Source of the DNA: an uncultured Pseudomonadota bacterium
GTDB lineage: Bacteria > Bdellovibrionota_B > Oligoflexia > Oligoflexales > CAIMVM01
Length of the DNA: 64,000 nt
Assembly (NCBI GenBank): GCA_903844895.1
Contig: CAIMVM010000140.1
Coordinates: 1 to 64,000 of the forward strand
Direction: 5' to 3'
Shown piece by piece: positions 53,382 through 63,189 of the stretch; positions within the stretch are counted from its first letter, which is position 1, and every line of letters begins with the position of its first letter. Made by a program: the position numbers and the translations under genes. Below the pieces are notes generated by a model. That model saw only the letters and a list, made by a program, of their open reading frames with translations. It did not search any database and was not told where the DNA came from.

Positions 53382-54028
53382 TTTAACCTTCCAGCAAAAA
53401 AAATCGCCTTGTAAATGGACTCGTTTGAATTTCGGTACATGCATATGGTACTGCTACCTACTATTTTAATCTTTCCCCCTTCGCAATGCACAACAAAAAA
53501 CAAGTTTCAGAAGAACTTTGACTACTTCTAAAGATTTCGCAAATCCGTCTTAATCCGCGCCAAAATGTACTTGAGCCAATTCCTAGGCTTTCAAAAAGGA
53601 AAATTCAAAAAGGAAAATTTTACCGGTGTGAATTCTTACAAGTCTCATAAATAGTGATTGCAAAAACGCCCTAATAGAAGTCATGCCTCCCTACCCGCAG
53701 AGACCTCCCTTTAAAGAAAGTAAGGTTTTCTTGACGAGGCAGAGATGTTTGCAGGTTCCTGCTGGGATTGAAGAATTAGAGGCGATAGCTTAGCCTCCAT
53801 CCAGACATATCCAAAAGCGAGAAATCGACACTATTATTGCCACATAGCTCACATTATCTTAGTCAGCTTTGAAATATAAGTAAGCTAAGTGTCGAAATTT
53901 AAAGACATTAAACCTGGCCTTTTAATTGCAGGTGCTGTTAGCCCAGAGGGGCTTGCCCCTTGGTGGTTTTAACACTTACGGCAAGACAAACTCACCGGCT
54001 TCCCAAAAATGTAAAATGAGGTTTCTCT
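53382..54028. other. Long intergenic region
   Basis: The region has a tandem 14-bp repeat (53590-53617) and an inverted repeat TCGACACT / AGTGTCGA (53825-53832 and 53888-53895). A GC-rich hairpin AGGGGC-TT-GCCCCT lies near 53946-53959, in the leader of the small exported protein. None is recognisable as a known riboswitch. No credible gene was seen. Confidence 0.45.
53590..53617. repeat. Two tandem 14-bp units
   Basis: TTCAAAAAGGAAAA occurs twice in direct succession at 53590-53603 and 53604-53617. It lies in the long intergenic region upstream of the small exported protein. Confidence 0.85.
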
Positions 54029-54529
54029 ATGATGATTTCAAGATACTTTGCCTCAATAGTGATAATGGCAGCTCTATGCTTCGTGCAAAAAAGCTATGGA
54101 TCGACGTTTTGCGCAACTGCCTCCCGCAAGATGACGGATTCAACAGCTCAGCTAGACAAAGCACAAGCGTCTAAGATCTCTAATGCTATTTTGAATCGCC
54201 TCAAAAAGGGCGATACCAATCAATATGTACCCCTAAACGAAGATACATACATGGGCTTAGAATCCCTTTTTCCAGAAGCCAAACTGCGCGCAGGAAGAAC
54301 ATTCTTTATAAACGCATGGGATTTAAACCGCCTTCTTGAAATGCAGTCCAAACTAGATCTCGTCGTCATCGGAAAACTCAGTTCAGATCAAATCAGAAAA
54401 GTTGAGAAAGCTCTTGTTGGCACAGGCATTAGGCTATTCTACTTAACTTTCAAAGACAATTCCGATATGAAATCTCTTTCTGAGCTATCCGGTGGAACTC
54501 AAATCATTTTGCCACCATTTTGCGACTAG
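54029..54529 (+). CDS. Small exported protein
   Basis: This 166-residue protein has a signal peptide ending near SYGSTFC, and a mature part that is helical then strand-rich. It contains two cysteines near the ends of the mature protein that could form a disulfide. The segment around DLVVIGKLSSDQIRKVEKALVGTG is compact but I do not recognise the fold. GAGG lies upstream of the ATG. It is convergent with argS. Confidence 0.5.
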   Translation: MMISRYFASIVIMAALCFVQKSYGSTFCATASRKMTDSTAQLDKAQASKISNAILNRLKKGDTNQYVPLNEDTYMGLESLFPEAKLRAGRTFFINAWDLNRLLEMQSKLDLVVIGKLSSDQIRKVEKALVGTGIRLFYLTFKDNSDMKSLSELSGGTQIILPPFCD

Positions 54530-54596
54530 AAAAATCGCCCGTGTCGCATTGACCAGCAAATCCTGAGCTAAACTGGCCCGAATGAATTCTAGCAGG

Positions 54597-56438
54597 TTAC
54601 ATCTTTTCAACAGTCTTGATGCCTAAAAGCTTGAGACCGCGACTAAGAGTCTCACCAAAAGCGGCTACCAATCCTAGCCTACTTTCTATTAAATCTTTAT
54701 CTGAAGCCTTTAACACCGGAGTTTCGGCGTAAAAACGATTGAAGTCTTTACACATCTCATAAAGGTGATTTGCAAGCGTCGATGGCCGATGATTTCTAGA
54801 TGCTGCTACAACTGCTCCGTTAAAATCATAAATCGATCGAATCAATACCTTTTCTGCTTCTGAATCCACTCTATCTAGATTCTTCAAATTCGGGGAATAT
54901 CCTTCTAGCGCCCCTTTTGCCAATATTGAGCGAGTTCGGGCGTAAGCATACATTAAATAGGGACCAGAATCCCCTTCGAAATTGACCCATAGTTTAGGCT
55001 CAAAGACAATTTCTCTATTTGGGTCCATCGACAACATACCGTATTTAATTGCCCCTAACGTCAGGATCTCTCCAGTTTCCTTGATCTGTTCGGGAGTCCA
55101 ATCACCAACATATTTTTGAAGATGTCGACCAATTTCAGACTCTACAAAATCTTTTAACTGACGGAATGTAAATGAATTGCCTTTCCTTGATGACATCTTC
55201 CCTTCAGGAAGCACCACCATGCCATAGGCCAAATGATAGCATTGTTTTGCTTGTTCAAATCCCATCATTTCTAAAACCTTAAAGAGCTGCTTAAAGTGAA
55301 AGGTCTGTTCATCTGCAACGACATAGATCGACCGCTCAATTTTAAAATCTCTAAATTTCCTTCTCGCAAGCGCCAAATCCTTCGTAATATAAAGAGAATT
55401 CCCATCGCGCTTTCTCGCCAAAAAGTAACCTAACTTAAAGTCCTTTAAATCTACACCATAGGCTCCATCTGACTCCGTAAAGAGGCCAGACCTAATCCCT
55501 TCATCAACAATCGCCTGACACTCCCCGCTAACTTCTGATTCATAAAAAACATGGTCAAATTTCACACCGAGCCACTTATAGATCTCTTCGAAGCTTTGCA
55601 AGCAATCAGCTCTTGAGGACTTCCATAGTTCAAAATCTTCACCTTTCTGACTTTCGATGCTCTTTAGAATCTCAGAAATTTCACTTAGGAAAATTTTCTT
55701 TTGTTCTTCATCTGCGCCGTCAAGTTTTATCGTAGCTTCAATATATCTTTGATTGTACCACTCAGCCTTATTGGTTGCTGCAGCTAGACTACTGGGATGC
55801 TCTCTCAGATAGGCCTTCATCTGCCAGATACATTTAGCAACGTGGGCTCCTTCGTCGCCAATATAGTTAACCGGTACAACAGGAAAACCATTATAACGAT
55901 ATATTTGAACGAGACTATCTCCTAAACAAACATTCCTACCATGACCCACATGAAATTCTTTATGTGTATTAGGCTGAGAAAACTCAACCATGGTTTTTGC
56001 CATCTGATTAGTTGGGGAATCCGACAATATATTAAAAAAATTTCCGTTAAGGACATTAGGCAACGTAAATTCGGCCATCTGCTTAGGATTCACAAATATA
56101 TTCAAAAAAGCGCTTTTCACTTCAATGCGCTCGATCCAAGGATTCTTTGAAGCTCGCAGTTGATCAGCAAGTGCCTCAGCAACAACCGCTGGTGCTTTAC
56201 GAAGAGACTTGGAAAATCTGAAGCAAGGAAATGCAAAATCACCTAATGCAGACTCTGGCGGTTTTTCAATGCTCAACGCTAACTCAGCCAGAGTTTGTGT
56301 ATAGTCTACACCGGCGTCCAGAAATAGCTTTGCAGCACTGTCAAATATAGCTCGAGAGAGATGGTCCCGAGCGGGATCGTGCGACTGCACATCTAGCGTC
56401 AGCTGTGTTGATAGACCAGAGTGGGATGAATTCGGCAT
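54597..56438 (-). CDS. argS: Arginyl-tRNA synthetase
   Basis: This 613-residue class I synthetase charges tRNA-Arg. The N-terminal tRNA-binding domain is followed by the HIGH-type segment EFSQPNTHKEFHVGHGRN, then the catalytic core with a KMSKS equivalent in GKMSSRKGN. The C-terminal DALR anticodon-binding domain ends the protein. Length is normal. The gene has no neighbour on its strand. Confidence 0.95.
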   Translation of the reverse strand: MPNSSHSGLSTQLTLDVQSHDPARDHLSRAIFDSAAKLFLDAGVDYTQTLAELALSIEKPPESALGDFAFPCFRFSKSLRKAPAVVAEALADQLRASKNPWIERIEVKSAFLNIFVNPKQMAEFTLPNVLNGNFFNILSDSPTNQMAKTMVEFSQPNTHKEFHVGHGRNVCLGDSLVQIYRYNGFPVVPVNYIGDEGAHVAKCIWQMKAYLREHPSSLAAATNKAEWYNQRYIEATIKLDGADEEQKKIFLSEISEILKSIESQKGEDFELWKSSRADCLQSFEEIYKWLGVKFDHVFYESEVSGECQAIVDEGIRSGLFTESDGAYGVDLKDFKLGYFLARKRDGNSLYITKDLALARRKFRDFKIERSIYVVADEQTFHFKQLFKVLEMMGFEQAKQCYHLAYGMVVLPEGKMSSRKGNSFTFRQLKDFVESEIGRHLQKYVGDWTPEQIKETGEILTLGAIKYGMLSMDPNREIVFEPKLWVNFEGDSGPYLMYAYARTRSILAKGALEGYSPNLKNLDRVDSEAEKVLIRSIYDFNGAVVAASRNHRPSTLANHLYEMCKDFNRFYAETPVLKASDKDLIESRLGLVAAFGETLSRGLKLLGIKTVEKM

Positions 56439-56644
56439 GGCTTAGACCTCCAAAGAGACGATGATCGTAACATAGCAGACAGGAAATTCAAATGCGGATC
56501 AGCCGTTAAAGGACGATACCTATAACCATCTCATGGGGTTAAGTCGTCAAAATCGCACCCTCAAAGGATCTCTATCAAGACACTGCAAAAGCTAACTGGT
56601 CAATAATTATCCAACTTCATACTATATCATAACCGACAAAAGGC

Positions 56645-56660
56645 TTGTCATACCTGACAA
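56645..56660 (+). promoter_or_regulatory. Palindrome upstream of nadE
   Basis: TTGTCA-TACC-TGACAA at 56645-56660 is a perfect 6-bp inverted repeat about 50 bp before the nadE start. The first half is also a good -35 box, so a regulator binding here could block the promoter. Whether it is an NAD-responsive operator such as that of NrtR is untested. Confidence 0.4.
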
Positions 56661-56708
56661 TTTCCAAATAATCTGATAAGAATGAGTCCCGACCAATTAG
56701 GAGTACAA

Positions 56709-58622
56709 ATGCGGGTAATACGCGTTGGATCAGCATCTATCAATACAACTCCACTAGATTTCAAAAACAATGAACTTTTGATATTGGATGCTATAAATAG
56801 AGCTAAAGATAATAAAATACAATTTTTGTGCCTACCCGAGCTCGTTATTTCAGGATACGGCTGTGAAGATGAGTTTTTAAATTTAGGAACATTAAGACAT
56901 TCCGAACAAATCTTGAAAAATTTGATCCCCCACACTGCAGGAATGACAGTCGCAATTGGTCTAGCTGTATACCATGAAGGAAGCCTCTACAATGGTGCGG
57001 CCATTGCAAATGACGGCAAACTTGTCGGGATCAACGCCAAGAAATTTTTGCCACGCGAAGGCGTGCACTATGAGCCGCGTTGGTTTGCACCATGGCCTAA
57101 AGGTCAAGTAAGTGAGATTGAGTTTGCTGGATTTACTGTCTTGCTGGGCGATCTTACCTATAAAATTGGCGAAATAGGCTTAGGAGTTGAAATCTGTGAA
57201 GAGGCCTGGGGGCCGGAATCGGGCATAGAAGCCCATGTGGGAAGATGTGATCTTATCTTTAACCCCTCCGCGTCACACTTTTCTATCGGGAAAGCAAAAT
57301 TAAGGGAACAGCTGGTCGCAGATGCCAGCCGCTCTCTGGGCGCTTGTTATATTTATTCCAATCTAAGAGGACTAGAGGCTGGTAGAGTGATTTACGATGG
57401 CTCTTCTATGATAGGTCTCAGCGGAAATATTGTAGCTCGAGCCGAGAGATTTGGTTATGAGACGATCTCATTAGTCAGTTATGATTTGGATCTGGATCTC
57501 GTCAGAGTCAATAAGCTTAAATCTAGATCTATGAAGTCAGCAACAGGTGATGTGACAGCTGGAAGAACAGTCCACCTTCCGAGGCGAGAGGATTTAAAAA
57601 ATACGACTGCTCCCATTTTCTCAAAACAGTCTATTTTGACGGTTGAAGAAGAGTTTCAAGAAGCCGCTATGGTTGGTCTTTTCGACTATCTTAGAAAGAC
57701 TAAAGCCAAAGGATTTGCTATTTCGCTGAGCGGAGGATGCGACTCTTCTGTTTGTGCCTACCTTTGTGCAAATATGTTTAAAACTGCTTTCGATGAGCTT
57801 GGTCAAGCCAGGTTTTCTAGTTTAACGGGAATCGAAGCCTCTTCAAGTGAGGAGCTCATCAAAAAGTCTTTAACTTGCTTATATCAAGCTTCTAAATTTT
57901 CCACCAACACGACAGAAACCGCAGCTAAATCACTTGCTCTCGAGCTCAATGCAAACTATGCACGATTTGATGTTCAATCCATTATCTCGCAATATATCGC
58001 ACTTGTAGAGACATCTTTAGGCCGTCCCTTAGATTGGACTCATGATGATCTTGCTTTACAAAATATCCAGGCCAGAAGCCGAGGCCCTGGTGTGTGGATG
58101 TTAGCCAATATCGAACAAAAGATTCTTTTATCCACTTCGAATCGCAGCGAAGCCTCGGTAGGTTACGTTACTATGGATGGAGACTCTGCGGGAGGATTAG
58201 CTCCGATTGCAGGGGTCGATAAGGTATTTTTAAAGAACTGGATCCACTGGGTACTTGACAAGAATCGTCGCGGTTTAGGTCGCGTGAAATCCTTTGAACT
58301 TGTGGCTGCTCAACAGCCGACTGCAGAGCTTAGACCTTCCGTGCAAACTGACGAATCGGATTTAATGCCCTATGAGGTCCTCGGTGAGATCGAACGACTT
58401 ATGGTGCGAGATAAGATGTCTACAGAGGAAATTATAGGCATTCTGGTCGTGGCATTTCCAAGCTATACTCAAAATCAACTCGAAGTTTGGACTCAGAAGT
58501 TTCGCAAACTTTGGCGGACGAACCAGTGGAAGAGAGAGCGCCTTGCCCCTTCCTTTCATTTAGCCGATTACAACGTAGATCCCAAGAGCTGGTGTCGTTT
58601 TCCTATTATTTCAGGCTCTTGA
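56709..58622 (+). CDS. nadE: Glutamine-dependent NAD+ synthetase
   Basis: This 637-residue enzyme makes NAD+ from nicotinic acid adenine dinucleotide with ammonia taken from glutamine. The N-terminal nitrilase-type glutaminase shows the three catalytic residues: the Glu in LPELVISGYG, the Lys in NAKKFLPREG and the Cys in GVEICEEAWG. The C-terminal synthetase has the ATP-binding SLSGGCDSSV motif and STSNRSEASVGY. Length is normal for the fused type. I chose the ATG at 56709 because AGGAG precedes it at five bases; an ATG at 56682 lacks such a site. A palindrome upstream may be its operator. Confidence 0.95.
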   Translation: MRVIRVGSASINTTPLDFKNNELLILDAINRAKDNKIQFLCLPELVISGYGCEDEFLNLGTLRHSEQILKNLIPHTAGMTVAIGLAVYHEGSLYNGAAIANDGKLVGINAKKFLPREGVHYEPRWFAPWPKGQVSEIEFAGFTVLLGDLTYKIGEIGLGVEICEEAWGPESGIEAHVGRCDLIFNPSASHFSIGKAKLREQLVADASRSLGACYIYSNLRGLEAGRVIYDGSSMIGLSGNIVARAERFGYETISLVSYDLDLDLVRVNKLKSRSMKSATGDVTAGRTVHLPRREDLKNTTAPIFSKQSILTVEEEFQEAAMVGLFDYLRKTKAKGFAISLSGGCDSSVCAYLCANMFKTAFDELGQARFSSLTGIEASSSEELIKKSLTCLYQASKFSTNTTETAAKSLALELNANYARFDVQSIISQYIALVETSLGRPLDWTHDDLALQNIQARSRGPGVWMLANIEQKILLSTSNRSEASVGYVTMDGDSAGGLAPIAGVDKVFLKNWIHWVLDKNRRGLGRVKSFELVAAQQPTAELRPSVQTDESDLMPYEVLGEIERLMVRDKMSTEEIIGILVVAFPSYTQNQLEVWTQKFRKLWRTNQWKRERLAPSFHLADYNVDPKSWCRFPIISGS

Positions 58623-58764
58623 AATTTCGCTGGCACCGGCGGGTTTTAAGAGCTTGTTTTACTTGCAAATGCAGACATTTCGCCTGCTAAAAGCGGTAGG
58701 CTCTCTCTTAAGTTTATGCTAGATTGCCCCAAACATTGTTCAATTGCCGCACTAGGAGGCGCTC

Positions 58765-59805
58765 ATGTCACTCATACCTTTAAGATCTCTTCTCGACCAC
58801 GCCGCTGAATTCCAGTATGGAGTGGGTGCATTTAACGTTAATAATATGGAGCAAATTCAGTCAATCATGGAAGCCGCCCATGAGACAGATAGCCCCGTGA
58901 TCATACAAGCTTCACGCGGCGCTCGAGCCTATAGCCAAGATAAGTACCTGACCCATTTGATGATAGCAGCTACCGAACTTTATCCACACATCCCGATCGT
59001 CATGCATCAGGATCATGGAAACAGCCCAGCCACTTGTTTCAGTGCCATTAAAAACGGCTTCACTTCGGTTATGATGGACGGCTCACTCAAAGAAGACGGA
59101 AAAAGCCCTGGAGATTTTGAATATAATGTCGCTGTTACAAAGAAAGTAGTCGAAGTAGCTCATGCCTTTGGCGTCTCCGTAGAAGGGGAATTGGGCTGTC
59201 TGGGATCCCTTGAAACTGGGCAAGGCGAAAAGGAAGATGGCCACGGCTTTGACGGAGTTCTTTCCAAAGACCAACTCCTCACGAGCCCAGATGAAGCCTT
59301 AGAATTTGTAAAGCGCACCGGAGTAGATGCTCTAGCGGTAGCTATCGGCACAAGCCATGGTGCCTATAAGTTTACACGCAAGCCCGATGGCGACATTTTA
59401 TCGTTACGCACCATTTCTGAAATTCATAAGAAACTTCCCAATACGCATTTAGTCATGCATGGATCTTCATCGGTTCCTCAGAACTTGCAAGACCTCGTAA
59501 ATAAATACGGCGGTAAAATCAAACAAACTTATGGCGTTCCCGTTGAAGAAATTCAGAAAGCTATAAAAATAGGTGTGAGAAAGATTAACGTAGACACCGA
59601 TAACCGCTTAGCCATAACAGCTGCTATCCGTAAGGTTTTCGCTGAGAAGCCTGAAGAATTTGACCCAAGAAGCTACCTGAAGCCTTCCAGGGAAGCCATG
59701 AAAGCCGTCGTAAAAGAGCGCATGGTGCAGTTTGGGCAGGCAGGACAAGCTTCTAAAATCAGGCAAGTCACTCTTGAAGACATGGCCAAAAAGTACTTCT
59801 CTTAA
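58765..59805 (+). CDS. fba: Class II fructose-1,6-bisphosphate aldolase
   Basis: This 346-residue zinc-dependent aldolase interconverts fructose 1,6-bisphosphate with glyceraldehyde 3-phosphate and dihydroxyacetone phosphate in glycolysis or gluconeogenesis. Family signatures are [12 protein letters not shown], the catalytic Asp and zinc His in VMHQDHGNS (D83, H84), [24 protein letters not shown] (His ligand), and [10 protein letters not shown] (His ligand), followed by [12 protein letters not shown]. Length fits the Calvin-cycle-type subgroup (fba/CbbA-like). AGGAGG lies upstream. A strong terminator follows. Confidence 0.95.
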   Translation: MSLIPLRSLLDHAAEFQYGVGAFNVNNMEQIQSIMEAAHETDSPVIIQASRGARAYSQDKYLTHLMIAATELYPHIPIVMHQDHGNSPATCFSAIKNGFTSVMMDGSLKEDGKSPGDFEYNVAVTKKVVEVAHAFGVSVEGELGCLGSLETGQGEKEDGHGFDGVLSKDQLLTSPDEALEFVKRTGVDALAVAIGTSHGAYKFTRKPDGDILSLRTISEIHKKLPNTHLVMHGSSSVPQNLQDLVNKYGGKIKQTYGVPVEEIQKAIKIGVRKINVDTDNRLAITAAIRKVFAEKPEEFDPRSYLKPSREAMKAVVKERMVQFGQAGQASKIRQVTLEDMAKKYFS

Positions 59806-60207
59806 TAAGAGATAATTTTCCTTGATTTTTTTAAATCATGGAGCGCTATTGTTGTTAAGACAGGGACTGACTTCGTTGAAAGTGAGTCCCATCAACAGAC
59901 TACTTTTGGTTTCGTTTTGGTCCACAAGACGATCGGGCTCCCTTAAAAGACCTATTTTCTGAGGTGTGTTTGGCACATTTGTCCAAACACACCTTTTTAT
60001 TCGCAAAGAAAACGCATCGTCCCATCTCTACTGTCATGCTTTATGTGACCTTTGTGACCTATTGAAATTCTAGTGAACAAACCTAATGATAGTGTCGAGT
60101 CTTTCTAGCAAAAAGCCATAAGAATTCAAATTAAGGCTTTGTCTATGGGAATTGAGGAAAAGCTAAAAATTGAAGTGGCGGAAGCAATTGGTCTCTGACG
60201 GGAAAAA
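59806..60207. other. Region after fba with hairpin and terminator
   Basis: This stretch lies between fba and the convergent small gene pair. Near 59855-59885, GGGACT pairs with AGTCCC around an inner ACTT/AAGT stem, and the fba terminator follows at 59962-59998. The pair could belong to a short 3' RNA. No gene is visible in the rest, up to the stop at 60208. Confidence 0.4.
59962..59998 (+). terminator. Intrinsic terminator of fba
   Basis: AGGTGTGTTTGG (59962-59973) pairs perfectly with CCAAACACACCT (59983-59994), followed by five T. The 12-bp stem makes it the strongest terminator in the window. It lies about 155 bp after the fba stop. Confidence 0.95.
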
Positions 60208-60477
60208 CTATTTTTTGGTTTTCTTTTTTGGGGCCGGTTTTTTGCCTCTTGGAATACGATTCCCTTTATCGACGAGCTCGATTTGAAAATTTACTTTTAA
60301 GGCTTTAGAATCGACAATTTTTTGGAGGGGTTCTTTAACCATGGCGGCAAAAGCCATTCCCATTTCTCGCCCAAGTACAGTTATGACTTCATCTTTTCCT
60401 TTACCTGCGGACTTCAAAACTGCTGAGAACAGCTCTTTCACTAAATCTTGTCGATCTTTTGCACTATCAAAAAACAT
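60208..60477 (-). CDS. Small basic-tailed hypothetical protein
   Basis: This 89-residue protein has an amphipathic helical N-terminal part, a short strand region and a Lys/Pro-rich C terminus (PRGKKPAPKKKTKK). I recognise no family, although the size and helical nature are reminiscent of granule- or ribosome-associated small proteins. It starts one base after the stop of the upstream small gene, so the two are translationally coupled. A role cannot be assigned. Confidence 0.5.
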   Translation of the reverse strand: MFFDSAKDRQDLVKELFSAVLKSAGKGKDEVITVLGREMGMAFAAMVKEPLQKIVDSKALKVNFQIELVDKGNRIPRGKKPAPKKKTKK

Positions 60478-60478
60478 A

Positions 60479-60763
60479 TCAGTCCTCTAAAAGTTTTGAA
60501 ATGTTATCTAAATCCAAGTTTCCTTGAATAAACTCTACTCGCGGCTGTTCCGCAAAAATTTGGTTTTTAAGGCGATGAGAGAGCGCCTCTGAGTCTTCGT
60601 CATGAAAATCGTGATCAAGAAGACGGGCTATCGATTTTTGATCTCTAGGACGAGCCGTCACAGCCGACCATCTTTTAAGCTCTTCTTCAATTTGGATGTT
60701 CCTTAATGCCCTAAGACGATCTATATTTTCACTTGAGTTCGCCTTAATGATTCTAAGTCCCAT
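60479..60763 (-). CDS. Small hypothetical protein
   Basis: This 94-residue predicted soluble protein is highly charged and helical, with a probable coiled-coil region in the first half (IDRLRALRNIQIEEELKRW). GGAGG precedes the ATG. It overlaps no other gene and is followed by the basic-tailed small gene with a one-base gap. Unknown function; divergent from the ABC1 kinase gene. Confidence 0.5.
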   Translation of the reverse strand: MGLRIIKANSSENIDRLRALRNIQIEEELKRWSAVTARPRDQKSIARLLDHDFHDEDSEALSHRLKNQIFAEQPRVEFIQGNLDLDNISKLLED

Positions 60764-60883
60764 ATAGCCTCCTTAAGCTCCGTGTGTAAGTATCCCATAG
60801 GGCTGCTAAGGCTCATAGGGAAAAGGATGCCGATCTAGTAAGGTCTCGGAATCATTTTTACCGCCGTAAGGAGATAGTTCTAA

Positions 60884-62233
60884 ATGCCCAAAAAGCCTAT
60901 AAAACAGCTTAAGACCTCTACTTGGGAGCGAAGACTTTCCATGGTGGGAGTAGGCATAAAAGGGAGTATTTTTGCAGCTAAATATGCCCTTGCGAAGGCC
61001 AATCAAAGCACCCCTCTCGGTGACAGCGCTCTATTTGGTGCAGCTGAGCTTTTTGCCACTGAACTTGATAAGCTAAAGGGGAGCTTGCATAAAGCTGGAC
61101 AACTCATGAGTGTATTTGGGGAATTCTTTCTTCCTCCAGAGGTCACCAAAGTTTTAGAAAAGCTGCAAGCACAGTCCACTCCTATCGAGTGGAGTCAAAT
61201 CGAGAAGTCGTTGATTCGAAATTTAGGGTCAGAGACCTTAAAGGAACTTGAAATCGATAGGACACCGTTCGCAGCAGCTTCGATGGGCCAGGTATATCGG
61301 GCGAAATATCGAGGTCAAAATATTGTTTTAAAAGTCCAGTATCCTGGAATTGATAAATCCATTGTGAGTGACATCCAAACTCTTAAATTACTATTTAAGA
61401 TTACAAAAATATTGCCCGACAGCGAAGCCTTTCAGGGTGTTTTTGATGAGATTAAAGCTATGCTTATCAGGGAAACTGACTACAATCTCGAAAGAGAAAC
61501 CATGGAACTCATGAGAAGTAAACTTCCAGAAAAGGGACCATGGATCATTCCCAAAACCTACCCAGAATTGTCATCCAAAAGAATTCTGGCTATGGAATTT
61601 ATCCCTGGAGTTCAAATCAATGACCCCATACTTCTTCAACTATCCCAGGAACGACGCAATCTCATCGCCTCTGCGCTTTTGGAATCTCTTTTTAATGAGC
61701 TTTTTGACTGGCGCCTTATCCAATCCGATGCTCATCCAGGAAATTACTTAGTTCAAATTTCTGAGGCAGGCGACAAACTTGTGCTTTTAGATTACGGCGC
61801 AATGCGCAAACTTCCGGAAAAATTTGTGTCGCAGTTTAAAAAAATGAGCTTAGCCGCATTGAATCATGACAAGGACAATGTCATAAAATTTGGAAAAAAT
61901 CTTGAATATCTTAGAGACGAAGACGACGAGCCAGCTGAAAAGATATTTTTTGATATTTGCTGTAAATCATTGACAGGTTTTATGCCCGAAAATGAAAGTG
62001 CAAGCATCGACGGAAGCATTTGGTCCAAAAATGATTTCCATTGGCATGAAAATCATGTCGTAACCCATATGGCCGGACTGGCAAGTAATGCTATTTTCAA
62101 AGCTAAAATGCGTCCCCCACCACGTGAAGCCATTTTTCTCGACCGCAAGCTTGCAGGTATTTTTGCAATTTTGTCGCGACTTCAGGTCATCTATGGACCC
62201 GGAAAGCTGCTTAGGCGTTACTTGGAAACTTAG
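60884..62233 (+). CDS. ABC1/UbiB-family atypical kinase
   Basis: This 449-residue protein belongs to the ABC1/ADCK/UbiB kinase-like family, which supports quinone synthesis in other organisms. The signatures are KxGQ in SLHKAGQLMS (near residue 70), the Ala-rich loop AAASMGQVYRA, the VLKVQYPG lysine, LIQSDAHPGNYLV, and the DYGAMRK segment in place of DFG. The C-terminal membrane helices seen in UbiB are not evident, so it is more like soluble ABC1 proteins. AAGGAG lies ten bases before the ATG. UbiE, another quinone-pathway protein, is elsewhere in the window. Confidence 0.85.
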   Translation: MPKKPIKQLKTSTWERRLSMVGVGIKGSIFAAKYALAKANQSTPLGDSALFGAAELFATELDKLKGSLHKAGQLMSVFGEFFLPPEVTKVLEKLQAQSTPIEWSQIEKSLIRNLGSETLKELEIDRTPFAAASMGQVYRAKYRGQNIVLKVQYPGIDKSIVSDIQTLKLLFKITKILPDSEAFQGVFDEIKAMLIRETDYNLERETMELMRSKLPEKGPWIIPKTYPELSSKRILAMEFIPGVQINDPILLQLSQERRNLIASALLESLFNELFDWRLIQSDAHPGNYLVQISEAGDKLVLLDYGAMRKLPEKFVSQFKKMSLAALNHDKDNVIKFGKNLEYLRDEDDEPAEKIFFDICCKSLTGFMPENESASIDGSIWSKNDFHWHENHVVTHMAGLASNAIFKAKMRPPPREAIFLDRKLAGIFAILSRLQVIYGPGKLLRRYLET

Positions 62234-62411
62234 TGGATTCTTACTATTCTAGCATGACCTACAACACTTTCAATGGGTCGAATAAGCCAATACTTACGAA
62301 TGGTTACAACAACCCCAAAGTCTCTAAAAATAGATGGATAAGAACTACTTTTTCTATTTTTTTTCTCATGACAAATAGTCGAAGATAAATACATAAAAGA
62401 AGGAGACGCTC

Positions 62412-62765
62412 ATGATGATTGTATTTAGAGGACTAAAAGGATCAAAGGCACTAAGAGATGAGATCCAAGACAAAATCGAATACTTAGCAAAGAAGTTTCC
62501 GTTTATTCACTTAGCTGATGCTAGGGCTGTGGTGAGTATGGAAAACTCTCCTTGGAAGCCGGGTCGCGATGCCTATGGCTTTAAGGTGATCGTACCACGA
62601 ACTGGCCATACTCCCATGGTAATTGAGAAAAAATCAATGGAACTCTCCCATGCGATTTCTGAAGTATTGGACGGTATTTTGGAGTCAGCTAGAAGGGGGC
62701 AAGAAAAGGCAGGATTTAAAGCCACAAGCCGCATTGCCAAACTTAAACGAAGACTTGTTGCATAA
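62412..62765 (+). CDS. Probable ribosome hibernation factor (HPF/RaiA-like)
   Basis: This 117-residue protein has the pattern of the HPF/RaiA S30AE fold: an opening strand, the helix RDEIQDKIEYLAKKF, a strand with ADARAVVSMEN, and a final long helix SHAISEVLDGILESARRGQEK with a basic tail. Those proteins bind the 30S subunit and promote dormancy. The match is by pattern and I am moderately sure. AAGGAG precedes the ATG. A terminator follows about 125 bp downstream. Confidence 0.5.
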   Translation: MMIVFRGLKGSKALRDEIQDKIEYLAKKFPFIHLADARAVVSMENSPWKPGRDAYGFKVIVPRTGHTPMVIEKKSMELSHAISEVLDGILESARRGQEKAGFKATSRIAKLKRRLVA

Positions 62766-62889
62766 GGACTGGAGTATGGCTTCATAACTACCTGCCCCAA
62801 GCAATAAGGCCCCTTTCTAGGATTCCTCCTACAATCGGGCCAATCAAAGCATACAACCCCAAATTTCCTGTGGATTAGGAAAATTTTCA

Positions 62890-62921
62890 GGGTGCCTAAA
62901 AAAGACTTAGGCACCCTTTTT
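62890..62921 (+). terminator. Intrinsic terminator of the HPF-like gene
   Basis: GGGTGCCTAA (62890-62899) pairs with TTAGGCACCC (62907-62916), followed by five T. It lies about 125 bp after the stop, the only plus-strand gene end nearby. Confidence 0.9.
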
Positions 62922-63189
62922 CTGCCCTATAGCAGCGCAACCCATCGATTTTTAAACAAAATACGAAAAAGACCTCAGCTCCACCGCACTCCTGTTTCAC
63001 GTGCCACTAAGATAGGGAACGTGCTATTTTAAAAGGGAATTCCTTCATGACTTTCGGATTGGTAAGCATCTCATTAGATTTCTAAAAAAAGGCTGCCCAA
63101 GCTTCCGAAAAAGAGTGAAGTTAAGTTGCAACTCCAAACAATCTCGACTACTTGATTCTCACAAAGTTAAAGAGCCTAAGGGGCAATAC

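Noticed and set aside
17388-53832. Shared 11-mer AAATCGACACT at about 17391 and 53822 with an inverted partner at 53888
   Set aside because: The 8-bp core is expected about twice by chance in a window this size and there is no consistent position relative to genes.
53940-53962. GC hairpin in the leader of the small exported protein as a riboswitch or terminator
   Set aside because: The stem is short with a two-base loop, there is no T run, and no known riboswitch motif is visible around it.
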